NCBI RefSeq assembly: GCF_033100095.1
Contig: NZ_CP136921.1
Span: 1,954,501 to 2,018,500, forward strand
Reading direction: 5' to 3'
From: Diaphorobacter limosus
GTDB lineage: Bacteria; Pseudomonadota; Gammaproteobacteria; Burkholderiales; Burkholderiaceae_C
DNA length: 64,000 nucleotides
Made by a program: the position numbers and the translations under genes. Below the pieces are notes generated by a model. It saw nothing but the letters and a program-made list of their open reading frames with translations, was not told where the DNA came from and searched no databases. Below are positions 16,854 through 25,876 of the stretch, one piece after another; positions within the stretch are counted from its first letter, which is position 1; every line of letters begins with the position of its first letter.

Positions 16854-17418
16854 GCTGGCCTGGCATATCGCCCAGCGCAGCAAGCAGGTGCGGGCCATCG
16901 TCGGCATGACCTTTCTGGACCAGCAATCGCAGCAGGTGCGCGACGAGACGGCGCTCAATGTGCTGATGAGCCGCGTCGGCGGCGCGCTGGTGCAGCGGGG
17001 CGCACGCAGCCCACTCAAGCGCCTGCGCCTGCCGATGAGGCTGGCGAGCAAGATGCACGCCCTGGTCAACGACCCGGCGGCGCTCAGGGTCTGGCTGCGC
17101 GACAGGCGCTCGGCCGGCAACGCCATGACGCTGGCGTTTCTGAGCTCCTACCTGAACTTCGGGCCCGAAACCGCGCCCGAGGATTTCGACTGCTGCCCGG
17201 TGCTGCTGACCCAGCCCGCGGCCGACCGCTGGACGCCGCTGCACCTGAGCCAGCCATTCCTGCGGCGCATCACCCGCGTGCCGGTCAGCACCGTGATGCT
17301 GGAGGGCGCCGGCCACTACCCGCTGGAGCAGCCGGGCCTGACGCAAATGGTGGAGGCGATCGACGCCTTCTACCGGCAGGCGGCGCCGCCAGATGAAAAG
17401 TGTGAAGCCCACCGATAA
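16852..17418 (+). pseudogene. Alpha/beta hydrolase, 5' part missing
   Basis: Begins at LAWHIAQRSKQVRAIVGMTF, which in this family directly follows the nucleophile elbow GxSxG, then continues to the catalytic His region (GAGHYPLEQPGLTQM) and a C-terminal helix. The N-terminal half, including the nucleophilic Ser, is gone, so the product would be inactive. The truncation point is the same few bases where the divergent AraC gene is cut. The 3' end runs 17 bp into the rnpB 3' end. Confidence 0.75.
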
Positions 17419-17836
17419 GCCGGATTCTGTGCATACGGTTGCCCGCATGTGACCGCCATTACTCTGGGCCGGGGGTCGCCCCACCGGCTCGATGCCACCT
17501 ACCCGCACACTCCGGGGGCCCCGTCAACATGTGCCTACTTGGTGTTGCTGCGCGTAGAGATTGCCCGTTTCACCCCGAGCGGGCGTGCCCGCTCGGGGTG
17601 GCTGTTCGGACCCGGCTTGCGCCGGGTTCGGACAGCTTGCGCTGTCCTCTCGCCAGCTTGCGCTGGCGCCTCACAGAACACCTCCGGTGGCCATGCCCGA
17701 TCGGACTCGTCTCTGTTGCTCTGATCCTCACCTCACGGTGGACAGCCGTTAGCTGCTACGCTGCCCTGTGCAGTCCGGACGTTCCTCCAGTGCCTGGTTT
17801 CCCAGATTGCACCAGCGGCGGTCTGGTGGGCTTCAC
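17402..17836 (-). ncRNA. rnpB: RNase P RNA, bacterial type A, with enlarged P9-P14 region
   Basis: The catalytic RNA of ribonuclease P. P1 is formed by GTGAAGCCCACC at the 5' end (17836-17825) and GGTGGGCTTCAC at the 3' end (17413-17402). The universally conserved 5' core GGAGGAACGTCCGGACTGCA, the CAACAGAGA stretch and the 3' CCGGCTTATCGG are present. Length of about 435 nt exceeds the usual 340-400. The excess is a run of four hairpins at 17571-17668, three of them with identical GCAA tetraloops. It is transcribed away from the 56-codon membrane-protein gene upstream. Confidence 0.95.
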
Positions 17837-17849
17837 GGGGGTGATTGTC

Positions 17850-18020
17850 TCACCCTCCGTGCAACACCTCATAGATGTTGTAGGCAATGAGCAGCAGCGC
17901 GCCGACTATGCCCAGCATCATCAGCGCCGGGCCCCAGCGCGACTCGCGTGCCGAAAAGCCAACGAGCATCAGCGCGCAGCTGATGGTGAGCATGAGCATG
18001 GTGGACTGCAATAGGGTCAT
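17850..18020 (-). CDS. Small two-helix membrane protein
   Basis: A 56-residue hydrophobic protein, MTLLQSTMLMLTISCALMLV near the start and MLGIVGALLLIAYNIYEVLH near the end, with a short basic loop (ARESRWG) between. It predicts two membrane helices. The start at 18020 was preferred over a longer frame whose upstream codons look non-coding. It lies 13 bp before rnpB on the same strand, so the rnpB promoter probably overlaps its 3' part. Family not recognised. Confidence 0.55.
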   Translation of the reverse strand: MTLLQSTMLMLTISCALMLVGFSARESRWGPALMMLGIVGALLLIAYNIYEVLHGG

Positions 18021-18185
18021 GGGGCATAGCCTACCAGGGGCGACGCGTCCATTGCCCAGCGCTGCCGCGCGCAAGGGCGCACCGGCGGCATATGGCGGCC
18101 AGGGCATATCGTTATCGCGACGCGTCGCAACAACTGCTTCACAATCAGCGGCCAGGCATTCCGCCCCTCACCCATCGGAGACCCC

Positions 18186-19106
18186 ATGCGCGCCGACAAC
18201 GTCCTGCAAACCATTGGCAACACGCCCCATATCCGCATCAACCGCCTGTTCGGCCCCGGGGCCAACGTGTGGATCAAGTCCGAGCGCGCCAACCCCGGCG
18301 GCTCGATCAAGGATCGCATCGCGCTGGCCATGGTGGAGGACGCCGAAAAGTCCGGCGCCCTGCAACCCGGCGGCACCATCATCGAACCCACCAGCGGCAA
18401 CACCGGCATCGGCCTGGCGCTGGTGGCCGCCGTCAAGGGCTACCAGCTGATCCTGGTGATGCCCGACAGCATGAGCATCGAGCGCCGCCGCCTGATGCTG
18501 GCCTACGGCGCGCAGTTTGATCTGACGCCCAAAGAGAAAGGCATGAAGGGCGCCATCGCCCGCGCCGAGGAGCTCAAGGCGCAGACGCCCGGCGCCTGGA
18601 TTCCGCAGCAGTTCGACAACCCGGCGAACGCCGACATCCATGCACGTACCACAGCGCAGGAGATCCTGGCCGACTTCCCCGATGGGCTGGACGTGCTCAT
18701 CACCGGCGTCGGCACGGGTGGGCACCTGACGGGCTGCGCGCGCGTGCTGAAAGAGCGCTTCCCACAGCTCAAAGTGTTTGCCGTGGAGCCCGCGCTGTCG
18801 CCCGTGATCTCCGGCGGCCAGCCCGGCCCCCACCCCATCCAGGGCCTGGGCGCGGGCTTCATCCCCAAGAACCTGGACACCAGCCTGCTGGACGGCGTGA
18901 TCCAGATGGACGCCGAGCCGGCGCGCGAATACGCCCGCCGCGCCGCACGCGAGGAAGGGCTGCTGGTGGGCATCTCCAGCGGCGCCACGCTGGCGGCGAT
19001 TGCGCAAAAACTGCCCGAGCTGCCCGCCGGCAGCCGCGTGCTGGGCTTCAACTACGACACCGGCGAGCGTTACCTGTCGGTGGAGGGCTTTTTGCCCACC
19101 GCATGA
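18186..19106 (+). CDS. cysK: Cysteine synthase (O-acetylserine sulfhydrylase)
   Basis: A PLP enzyme that makes L-cysteine from O-acetylserine and sulfide in the cytoplasm. The 306 residues show NPGGSIKDR with the PLP lysine Lys42, the substrate loop TSGNTG (69-74), the phosphate-binding [10 protein letters not shown] and the C-terminal SSGA. Overall it reads as CysK-type, although the shorter length leaves CysM possible. It is monocistronic by spacing: about 165 bp upstream and about 50 bp before the next gene. Confidence 0.92.
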   Translation: MRADNVLQTIGNTPHIRINRLFGPGANVWIKSERANPGGSIKDRIALAMVEDAEKSGALQPGGTIIEPTSGNTGIGLALVAAVKGYQLILVMPDSMSIERRRLMLAYGAQFDLTPKEKGMKGAIARAEELKAQTPGAWIPQQFDNPANADIHARTTAQEILADFPDGLDVLITGVGTGGHLTGCARVLKERFPQLKVFAVEPALSPVISGGQPGPHPIQGLGAGFIPKNLDTSLLDGVIQMDAEPAREYARRAAREEGLLVGISSGATLAAIAQKLPELPAGSRVLGFNYDTGERYLSVEGFLPTA

Positions 19107-19154
19107 GGTCGCGATGGCGCCGGGGCGATGGCGCATAGGCACAATCGCCCCACC

Positions 19155-20297
19155 ATGACCGCGCCACGCCACACCCCTGTCCGCATCCCGCAAACTCCCA
19201 GTGCAGCGCCACTCTCGGCGCAGCAAAAGAAGTTCAATCGCCATATCGAGCGCATCAACGAGGAGCGTGCGCTGCTCAGCGCCTGGCAGGAGGCCATCGC
19301 GGCCTACCGCGAGCGCCATGCGCGCGAAGTCGTGCCGCTGCGGGGCTCGCATATCGCCCTGCTGGTCGAGCTGGTGCAGCACCTGGACGCGGCCAGCGAT
19401 GACAAAAAGCTCAGCAAGGCCGCGCGCCGCACGCTGAGCGAGGGCATCACCGACCGTGTCGCCGATCTGATCGACGCCGTGCCCGACGAGGCCACGCGCG
19501 CCGGCCTCAAGGACATCTACAACCGCCACAGCGGCGGCGACTACGACGCCGAAGAGGCCGAGGACAACGAGGTGGCCAAGGAGATGGCCCAGGCCATGGT
19601 GCGCGACCTGTTTGGCGTGGATCTGGATCTGCAGGGCAAGGACACGGAGTCGCCCGAGGACCTGCTGCGCCGCATAGAACAACAGATGCAGGCCCAGCGC
19701 GCCCAGGCCGAGCAGCAGCGCGAGGCACACCAGGCCAAGCGCCGTGCCAAGCCCAACGCACGCGAGCGCAAGGCGCAGGAAGAGGCCGCCCAGGCCACGC
19801 AGTCGGTGCGCGAGATCTACCGCAAGCTCGCCAGCAGCCTGCACCCGGACCGCGAAACCGACCCCGCCGAGCGCGAGCGCAAGACGGCACTAATGCAGCG
19901 CGTCAACCAGGCCTACGCCAACAACAAGCTGCTCGACCTGCTGCAACTGCAGCTGGAGATAGAGCAGATCGACCCCGAGCACATCGCCGGCCTGAGCGAG
20001 GAGCGCCTGAAACACTACAACCGCGTGCTGGCCGAGCAGCTCAAGGAGCTGCAGCAGGAGGTGAACGAGGTGGAGGGCCATTTCATGATGGAGTTCGGGC
20101 TCGACCCCTACCAGCGCCTCAAGCCCGCGGGCCTGATGCGCGATCTGCGCGCCGATCTGCAGGTGCTGGAGCGCGAAAACCTGCGCCTGACCAGGGAGCT
20201 GAACGGGCTGCGCGCCGACCCGGCCGCCATCAAGGACTGGATCAAGGCCGAGCGACAGCTGCAAAAGCAGCAGGACGATTTCGACCCGTGGTTTTGA
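19155..20297 (+). CDS. J-domain-containing protein
   Basis: A 380-residue cytoplasmic protein. A helical N-terminal half with long acidic and Gln/Arg-rich coiled segments (about 150-230) leads to a J domain (about 225-275) with the HPD motif in SSLHPDRETDP and VNQAYANNKLLDLLQLQ. A helical C-terminal tail ends QQDDFDPWF. J domains stimulate DnaK ATPase, so it is probably a specialised DnaK co-chaperone, with unknown client. The start at 19155 was chosen as the first ATG after a short spacer downstream of cysK. Confidence 0.8.
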   Translation: MTAPRHTPVRIPQTPSAAPLSAQQKKFNRHIERINEERALLSAWQEAIAAYRERHAREVVPLRGSHIALLVELVQHLDAASDDKKLSKAARRTLSEGITDRVADLIDAVPDEATRAGLKDIYNRHSGGDYDAEEAEDNEVAKEMAQAMVRDLFGVDLDLQGKDTESPEDLLRRIEQQMQAQRAQAEQQREAHQAKRRAKPNARERKAQEEAAQATQSVREIYRKLASSLHPDRETDPAERERKTALMQRVNQAYANNKLLDLLQLQLEIEQIDPEHIAGLSEERLKHYNRVLAEQLKELQQEVNEVEGHFMMEFGLDPYQRLKPAGLMRDLRADLQVLERENLRLTRELNGLRADPAAIKDWIKAERQLQKQQDDFDPWF

Positions 20298-20315
20298 CAG
20301 CATCCGTTTTACTAT

Positions 20316-20372
20316 TTATTTGATAGCTGTTTACGCTTACCCACAAAGCGCTACAGCCATATTTGATTCAAA
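20316..20372 (+). repeat. Element A copy, intergenic
   Basis: TTGATAGCTGTTTACGCTTA, then CCCACAAAGCGC and TACAGCCATATTT give a well-preserved element A between the J-domain gene and the FAD-protein gene. In this orientation all three frames soon meet stops, unlike the copies inside genes. The rest of this 131-bp gap shows nothing else. Confidence 0.7.
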
Positions 20373-20428
20373 TTTATCGGGGCCATGGTGCTACCATGGC
20401 GCCCCCTTTTGCTTGATAGACCCAAGCC

Positions 20429-22198
20429 ATGATCCGCCTGTCCGAACTGCGCCTGCCCCTGGCCGCCCTGCCGCTCGATCCCGAGCAGCACCCCGACACC
20501 GCCCTGCACGCCCTGGCCGCCCAGACCCTGGGCCTGGCGCCCGAGGCCATCGCCACGCTGCGGGTGCACAAGCGCAGCTTTGACGCGCGCAAGGCCGAGC
20601 TGCTGGCCGTGTACATCGTCGATGTAGCCCTGGCCGATGCCGCGCAGGAATCCGCCCTGCTGGCGCAGCACGCCGGCCACCCGCATATCCAGCCCACGCC
20701 CGACATGGCCTGGCGCCCCGTGGGCCAGGCGCCGGCAGGCTTTCAAGAACGCCCGGTGGTGGTGGGCTTTGGCCCCTGCGGCATCTTTGCCGCGCTGGTG
20801 CTGGCGCAGATGGGCTTCAAACCCATAGTCCTGGAGCGCGGCAAGGCCGTGCGCGAGCGCACCCAGGACACCTGGGGCCTGTGGCGCAGGCGCGAGCTCA
20901 ATCCCGAGTCCAACGTGCAGTTTGGCGAGGGCGGCGCCGGCACGTTTTCCGACGGCAAGCTCTACAGCCAGATCAAGGACCCGCGCCACCTGGGGCGCAA
21001 GGTGCTGCAGGAGTTCGTCGCCGCCGGCGCCCCGCCCGAAATCCTGTACACCGCCCACCCGCATATCGGCACCTTCCGCCTGGTGAAGATGGTGCAGGAG
21101 CTGCGCGCGCAGATCATCGCCCTGGGCGGCGAGGTGCGCTTTCAGCAGCGCGTGAGGGACGTGGTGTTGCAGGACCGGCGCCTGCGCGCCCTGCGCGTGC
21201 TCGACCTGGACACGGGGCAGGAGTACGAGCTGGCCACGTCGCACGCCGTCATCGCCCTGGGCCACAGCGCGCGCGACAGCTTCGCCATGCTGCACCAACG
21301 CGGCGTGGCCATGCAGGCCAAGCCGTTCTCCATCGGCGTGCGCATAGAACACCCGCAAGGCGTGATCGACCGCGCGCGCTGGGGCAGGCACGCGGGCCAC
21401 CCGCTGCTGGGCGCGGCCGACTACAAGCTGGTGCACCACGCGAAGAACGGACTGGCAAGCGGCCGCACCGTCTACAGCTTCTGCATGTGCCCCGGCGGCA
21501 CGGTGGTCGCCGCCACCAGCGAGCCCGGCCGCGTGGTGACCAACGGCATGAGCCAGTATTCGCGCGCCGAGCGCAACGCCAACGCCGGCATGGTGGTGGG
21601 CGTGGAGCCGGCCGACTACCCGCGCGACCCCGCTGCCTTCGAGGCCGCCCTGGGCGCCACCCATGGCGTGGAGGCCCTGGCAGCAGGCCAGACGCACCCA
21701 CTGGCCGGCATCGTGCTGCAGCGCCAACTCGAATCGCGCGCCTTCGTGCTCGGCGGCGGCGACTACAACGCCCCGGCCCAGCGCGTGGGCGACTTCCTCG
21801 CGCGGCGCGCGTCCACGGCGCTGGGCGAGGTGCAGCCCTCGTACCAGCCCGGCGTGACCCTGATCGACATGCACGACGCCCTGCCCGCCTACGCCACCGC
21901 CGCCATGCGCGAGGCCCTGCCGGCGTTCGCGCGCAAGATCCGCGGCTACGACATGGCGGATGCCGTGCTCACGGGCGTGGAGACGCGCACCTCGGCCCCG
22001 CTTCGCATCGACCGCGGCGACGACTTTCAAAGCCTGAACACGGAGGGCCTGTACCCCGCAGGCGAGGGCGCGGGCTACGCCGGAGGCATCCTCTCGGCCG
22101 GCGTGGACGGCATCAAGGTCGGCGAGGCCGTCGCCTGCGCCATGCTGGGGCTGCCGATTCCATCCTCGGGCACGCGCGGCTCGGGCGGCGCGGCATAA
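20429..22198 (+). CDS. FAD-dependent dehydrogenase of the COG2509 type
   Basis: A 589-residue flavoprotein. A helical N-terminal domain of about 95 residues precedes the dinucleotide-binding motif VVVGFGPCGIFAALVLAQMG (about 110). NVQFGEGGAGTFSDGKLYSQ and the C-terminal FAD-closing GEGAGYAGGILSAGVDG are signatures of the group once called NAD(FAD)-utilising dehydrogenases. Two CxxxC-like positions (FCMCPGG) lie mid-protein. Substrate unknown. It stands alone on the plus strand, about 90 bp before the PcaC-like gene. Confidence 0.85.
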   Translation: MIRLSELRLPLAALPLDPEQHPDTALHALAAQTLGLAPEAIATLRVHKRSFDARKAELLAVYIVDVALADAAQESALLAQHAGHPHIQPTPDMAWRPVGQAPAGFQERPVVVGFGPCGIFAALVLAQMGFKPIVLERGKAVRERTQDTWGLWRRRELNPESNVQFGEGGAGTFSDGKLYSQIKDPRHLGRKVLQEFVAAGAPPEILYTAHPHIGTFRLVKMVQELRAQIIALGGEVRFQQRVRDVVLQDRRLRALRVLDLDTGQEYELATSHAVIALGHSARDSFAMLHQRGVAMQAKPFSIGVRIEHPQGVIDRARWGRHAGHPLLGAADYKLVHHAKNGLASGRTVYSFCMCPGGTVVAATSEPGRVVTNGMSQYSRAERNANAGMVVGVEPADYPRDPAAFEAALGATHGVEALAAGQTHPLAGIVLQRQLESRAFVLGGGDYNAPAQRVGDFLARRASTALGEVQPSYQPGVTLIDMHDALPAYATAAMREALPAFARKIRGYDMADAVLTGVETRTSAPLRIDRGDDFQSLNTEGLYPAGEGAGYAGGILSAGVDGIKVGEAVACAMLGLPIPSSGTRGSGGAA

Positions 22199-22290
22199 GA
22201 CACGCATGCAGAACGTTTGACGGGGCTACGGACGCCGAGGCATCTGCGAGACGCTGTTGCAAGATAGGACAACCAAGGAGCACCAAGCCC

Positions 22291-22743
22291 ATGACCGATA
22301 CCCCTGAGGACAGCCTGCGACGTGGCCTGGACAATCGCCGCCGCGTACTGGGCGACGAGTGGGTGGAGCAATCCATCGCCCGCGCGAATGCGCTGAACGC
22401 GGAGTTCCAGCGCATGATCACCAGCTATGCCTGGGACGGCATCTGGAGCCGTCCGGGGCTGGACAGGCGCACCCGCCGCATCATGGTGCTGGCCATCACC
22501 GCCGCCATGGGCCGCTGGGAGGAGTTCGAACTGCATATCCGCACCGGCCTGCTGGCCGACCCGGACGATCCCGAGGCCGCGCCGCTGGACGTGGACACCA
22601 TCAAGGAAGTGCTGCTGCAAACGGCGGTTTACGCCGGTGTGCCTGCGGGCAATACCGGCATGGCCATTGCGCTGAAGGTGCTCAAGGAACTGGGCCGCAC
22701 GCCGCCGCCGGCAGCCTTCGGCATGGAGCAGGCGAAGCCGTGA
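22291..22743 (+). CDS. Carboxymuconolactone decarboxylase family protein (PcaC-like)
   Basis: A 150-residue protein resembling 4-carboxymuconolactone decarboxylase, which acts in protocatechuate degradation: RRRVLGDEWVEQSIARAN, SYAWDGIWSRPGLDRRTRR and IKEVLLQTAVYAGVPAGN follow the PcaC pattern. It has no CxxC, so it is not an AhpD peroxidase. A strong AAGGAG precedes the ATG at 22291. No other pca gene is in the window, so a role with a related lactone in the adjacent organic-acid cluster is possible. Confidence 0.8.
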   Translation: MTDTPEDSLRRGLDNRRRVLGDEWVEQSIARANALNAEFQRMITSYAWDGIWSRPGLDRRTRRIMVLAITAAMGRWEEFELHIRTGLLADPDDPEAAPLDVDTIKEVLLQTAVYAGVPAGNTGMAIALKVLKELGRTPPPAAFGMEQAKP

Positions 22744-22782
22744 CATCCCCATCGAACGGCGGGCCACACGCCTGCTCCCTTT

Positions 22783-23685
22783 TCATCTGGGAGGTGCCTG
22801 CGGCCCGCCGCGCTCGGCGACCACGGCGCGGGCGCAGTCCACCAGGTGATGGATCAGCGGCAGCCGCGCCGATGCGCGCAGCCAGAGCACGCCAAAGCGC
22901 CGTACCTCCGCCTGCTGCATGGGCAAGGCCAGCCGCACCACGCCCTGGCCGTCGGGCCAGGCCAGCGCGGTGTCGGGCACCAGGGCCACGCCCAGGCCCT
23001 TGTCCACCATCATCGCAATCGCCACCAGCGAGCTGAGCTCGAAGCGCTCGCGCGGGGCGATCTGCGCCGCGCGCAGGTAGCGTTCCACCATCTGGCCGCC
23101 GCCCAGCTGGCGGTCATAGCGGATCAAAGGCTGGCCGCGCAGCAGCGCGTGTGGCTCCAGGTGCGCCAGGCTGCGCGGCGCCAGCAGCACCAGCGGCTCC
23201 TCGCGCAGCAGCGCCCAGTCGAAGGTCTTGGCCAGCGCGAACGAGGGATACAGGCACACGGCGGCATCGAGCCGGCCCTGCTGCACCGCCTGGTAGAGCT
23301 GGCGCGTGGTGCCCGATTCGAGGAATACCTTGGCGTCCGGGCAGCGGGCGACGAAGCCCGACAGGATGTCCGGCAGCAGGCTGTGCAGCGCGGTGTTGAT
23401 GGTGCCTATCAGCAGCTCGCCCGCCGCGCCGGCCGCGTTCACCTGGGTCTTGGCGTTGGCCAGTTCGCGCAGCAGCGCCGGGGCGCTGTGCGCCAGGCGG
23501 TGGCCCGCCGGCGTGGGCTGCACCGTACGGCCGGCGCGCGCCAGCAGCGGAGCGTGGAATTCGCGCTCCAGGCCGTGGATCTGCTGCGCCACCGCCGCCG
23601 CGGTGATGTTCAGGCGCCGCGCCGCCTCGGCCATGGAGCCGGTCTCCACCACCAGCAAAAAGCTCTCCAGATATGCCGTTTCCAT
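22783..23685 (-). CDS. LysR-family transcriptional regulator
   Basis: A 300-residue LysR regulator: winged HTH in the first about 60 residues (ETGSMAEAARRLNITAAAVA) and a periplasmic-binding-like effector domain (about 90-295). It is divergent from the CitE-like gene with a 69-bp gap. ATAG-N5-CTAT, a T-N11-A-type site, overlaps its own start codon region (23684-23696), consistent with autoregulation and control of the plus-strand cluster. The effector is unknown. Confidence 0.9.
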   Translation of the reverse strand: METAYLESFLLVVETGSMAEAARRLNITAAAVAQQIHGLEREFHAPLLARAGRTVQPTPAGHRLAHSAPALLRELANAKTQVNAAGAAGELLIGTINTALHSLLPDILSGFVARCPDAKVFLESGTTRQLYQAVQQGRLDAAVCLYPSFALAKTFDWALLREEPLVLLAPRSLAHLEPHALLRGQPLIRYDRQLGGGQMVERYLRAAQIAPRERFELSSLVAIAMMVDKGLGVALVPDTALAWPDGQGVVRLALPMQQAEVRRFGVLWLRASARLPLIHHLVDCARAVVAERGGPQAPPR

Positions 23686-23754
23686 AGTTTTTCTATCGTT
23701 TGAAGCAATATTAACCGTGTTTTTCTTTGCTTACTTGTGCCCCACAATGGCCGC

Positions 23755-24624
23755 ATGAGAAGCAAATTGTTCGTTCCCGCCTCCCGCCCCGAGCTGTTCG
23801 CCAAGGCCCTGGCCGGCGCGGCCGACGCGCTGTCGTTCGACCTGGAAGACGCCGTGGCCGAGCCGCGCAAGGCCGAGGCCCGCGCGCTGCTCGGCGCCTT
23901 CCTGCAAAGCCCCGAGGCCCTGGCCACGCGCAAGACGCTGATCGTGCGCGTGAACGCCATGGACACGCCGCACTTCGCCGCCGACGTCGCCGCAGTGGTC
24001 CGGCCCGGCCTGCACCTGCTGAACCTGCCCAAGCCCGACGGCCCCGAGGCCGTGGCCGAGGCCGCCGCCCGCATCGCCGAGGCGGCCCGGGCCAACGGCG
24101 TGCAGGAGCCACCGCGCCTGCTGCTGAACATCGAAACCCCCAAGGCCCTGCGCCGCGCCGCCGCGCTGGCCTGCGCCCACCCGTCCGTGGCCGGCCTGCA
24201 GCTGGGCCTGGGCGACCTGTTCGAGCCCTATGGCGTGCACCGGCGCGAGCCCAGTGCCGTGCAGCAGGCCCTGTTCGCCGTGCGCATGGCGGCCGCCGAG
24301 GCCGGCGTGTTCGCCTACGACGGCGCCTTTGCCGACGTCCGCGATGCCGAGGGCTTCCGCGCCGAGGCCGAGCTCTCGCGCCGCCTGGGCTTCATCGGCA
24401 AGAGCTGCATCCACCCCAGCCAGATCGCGCTGGCCAACGGCGTCTACCAGCCCACCGAGGCCGAAATCACCCAGGCCCAGCGCGTGCTGCAGGCCGCGCG
24501 GGAGGCCGACGCCAACGCCGTGGGCGCCTACATGGTGGACGGCAAGATGGTGGACCGCCCCTTCGTGCTGCGCGCCGAAGCCATCGTGGCCAGCGCACGC
24601 GCCGCCGGACTGATTGCCGACTGA
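23755..24624 (+). CDS. CitE-like HpcH/HpaI aldolase/citrate lyase family protein
   Basis: A 289-residue CoA-ester lyase of the CitE-like group (malyl-, citramalyl- or methylmalyl-CoA lyases). It opens RSKLFVPASRPELFAKAL and contains SFDLEDAVAEPRKAEAR (acidic Mg-binding region), LLLNIETPKAL with the metal-ligand Glu, GLQLGLGDLFEPYG, and the closing GKSCIHPSQIALAN typical of the family. A GTG at 23737 is an alternative start; the ATG at 23755 fits the family N-terminus better. First gene of the plus-strand organic-acid cluster opposite the LysR gene. Confidence 0.88.
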   Translation: MRSKLFVPASRPELFAKALAGAADALSFDLEDAVAEPRKAEARALLGAFLQSPEALATRKTLIVRVNAMDTPHFAADVAAVVRPGLHLLNLPKPDGPEAVAEAAARIAEAARANGVQEPPRLLLNIETPKALRRAAALACAHPSVAGLQLGLGDLFEPYGVHRREPSAVQQALFAVRMAAAEAGVFAYDGAFADVRDAEGFRAEAELSRRLGFIGKSCIHPSQIALANGVYQPTEAEITQAQRVLQAAREADANAVGAYMVDGKMVDRPFVLRAEAIVASARAAGLIAD

Positions 24625-24663
24625 TTTCCGACCGACCCTCAAGCAACTCCAGGAGACACACCC

Positions 24664-25653
24664 ATGACGCCATCGCGCCGCCAATTCGCCGTTGCCGCCC
24701 TCGCCGCCACCGCCGCGCTCGCCGCGCTCTCGGGCCTGGCCCACGCCGCCGACGTGTCCTACCCCGCCAGGCCCATCACCATGGTCGTGCCCTACCCGCC
24801 CGGCGGCTCCAACGACGTGTTCGCGCGCCAGGTGGCCAAGGAGCTGGGCGACCTGCTCAAGCAGCCCATCGTGGTGGACAACCGCCCCGGCGCCAGCGGC
24901 AACACCGGCACCGGCTATGTCGCCAAGGCCGCGCCGGACGGCTACACCCTGGTCGCCGTGTCGTCGAGCATGACCACCAACGCCGCCGTGCAGACCAGGC
25001 TGCCGTTCGACCCGGTGAAGAGCTTCGCCCCCGTGGCCATGTTCGCCAAGGGGCCGTTCGTGGTGGCGGTGAACAAGGACTTTCCGGCCAAAACGCCCGC
25101 CGAGCTGGTGCGCGAGATCAAGGCCCACCCCGGCCAGTACAACTACGCCAGCTCGGGCACCGGCAGCGTGAACCATTTCGCCACCGAGCTGCTGCGCTCC
25201 ATGGTGCCGGGCCTGGACATCACCCATGTGCCCTACAAGGGCCAGGGCCCGGCGGTGACGGACGTGATCGGCAACCAGGTGCAGATGATGATCTCCAGCG
25301 GCCCGTCGATCCTGCCCATGGTGCGCGGCGGCAAGCTGCGCGCCATAGGCATCACCAGCCTCACGCCCAGCCCCATCGCGCCGGACCTCACGCCCATGGC
25401 CACGGCCGTGCCGGGCTACGAATTCGGCCTGTGGTGGGGGCTGCTGGCGCCCGCGGGCACGCCGCCGGCCATCGTGAACCAGCTCAACCAGGCCGTGAAC
25501 CAGGTGCTGGCCAAGCCCGAGATCAAGGCCGGCTTCCTGCGCGAAGGCGCCATCGCCAACCCCGTCACGCCCGCGCAGTTTGCCGACACCATCCAGCAGG
25601 ACGTGAAGCGCTGGCAGGCGCTGGCCAAGGAACGCAATATCACCGCCGATTGA
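24664..25653 (+). CDS. Bug-family tripartite tricarboxylate transporter substrate-binding protein
   Basis: A 329-residue periplasmic receptor. A Tat-like SRRQF signal with cleavage near AHAA-DVSY is followed by YPARPITMVVPYPPGGSNDV, VVDNRPGASGNTGTGYVAKA and GYTLVAV, the Bug-family hallmarks. These proteins bind carboxylates for TctAB-type or other transporters. It lies 39 bp after the CitE-like gene with a good ribosome-binding site, so co-transcribed. No TctA or TctB membrane subunit is nearby. Confidence 0.92.
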   Translation: MTPSRRQFAVAALAATAALAALSGLAHAADVSYPARPITMVVPYPPGGSNDVFARQVAKELGDLLKQPIVVDNRPGASGNTGTGYVAKAAPDGYTLVAVSSSMTTNAAVQTRLPFDPVKSFAPVAMFAKGPFVVAVNKDFPAKTPAELVREIKAHPGQYNYASSGTGSVNHFATELLRSMVPGLDITHVPYKGQGPAVTDVIGNQVQMMISSGPSILPMVRGGKLRAIGITSLTPSPIAPDLTPMATAVPGYEFGLWWGLLAPAGTPPAIVNQLNQAVNQVLAKPEIKAGFLREGAIANPVTPAQFADTIQQDVKRWQALAKERNITAD

Positions 25654-25663
25654 TGACTTAAAA

Positions 25664-25858
25664 ACCATAGCTACCCGCGCTTTCTGCGCCTACGTTATAT
25701 GCCAATCTGACCTGACTATGCACATGTCGCAGACGCCCCTCACCCCTCCCTCTCCCCAGAGGGGCGAGGGCGACTGGTTGCGCCGGTTTTACTCCCTCTC
25801 CCTCTGGGAGAGGGCAGGGGTGAGGGCTTGCGGATCGGTCTGAGGCATATAGCTAACC
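25664..25858 (+). repeat. Composite repeat (element A remnant plus element B), copy 1
   Basis: A degenerate element A (ATAGCTACCCGCGCTTTCTG) is followed by a block reading ATGTCGCAGACGCCCCTCAC, GGGGCGAGGGCGACTGGTTG, CGCCGGTTTTACTCCCTCTC, GGGAGAGGGCAGGGGTGAGG and ending TGAGGCATATAGCTAACCAG. The same ordered block occurs at 34895-35172 on the other strand. It fills the gap between a Bug gene and a CoA-transferase gene and can form strong hairpins. Confidence 0.8.
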
Positions 25859-25876
25859 AGGGAATTTGACTGAAAA

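Noticed and set aside
17441..18014. Plus-strand open frames across rnpB
   Set aside because: The region is explained by the RNase P RNA on the other strand and by the small membrane-protein gene.
23731..25668. 645-codon open frame antisense to the CitE-like and Bug genes
   Set aside because: Spans two well-identified plus-strand genes and shows only low-complexity His/Gly/Ala sequence.
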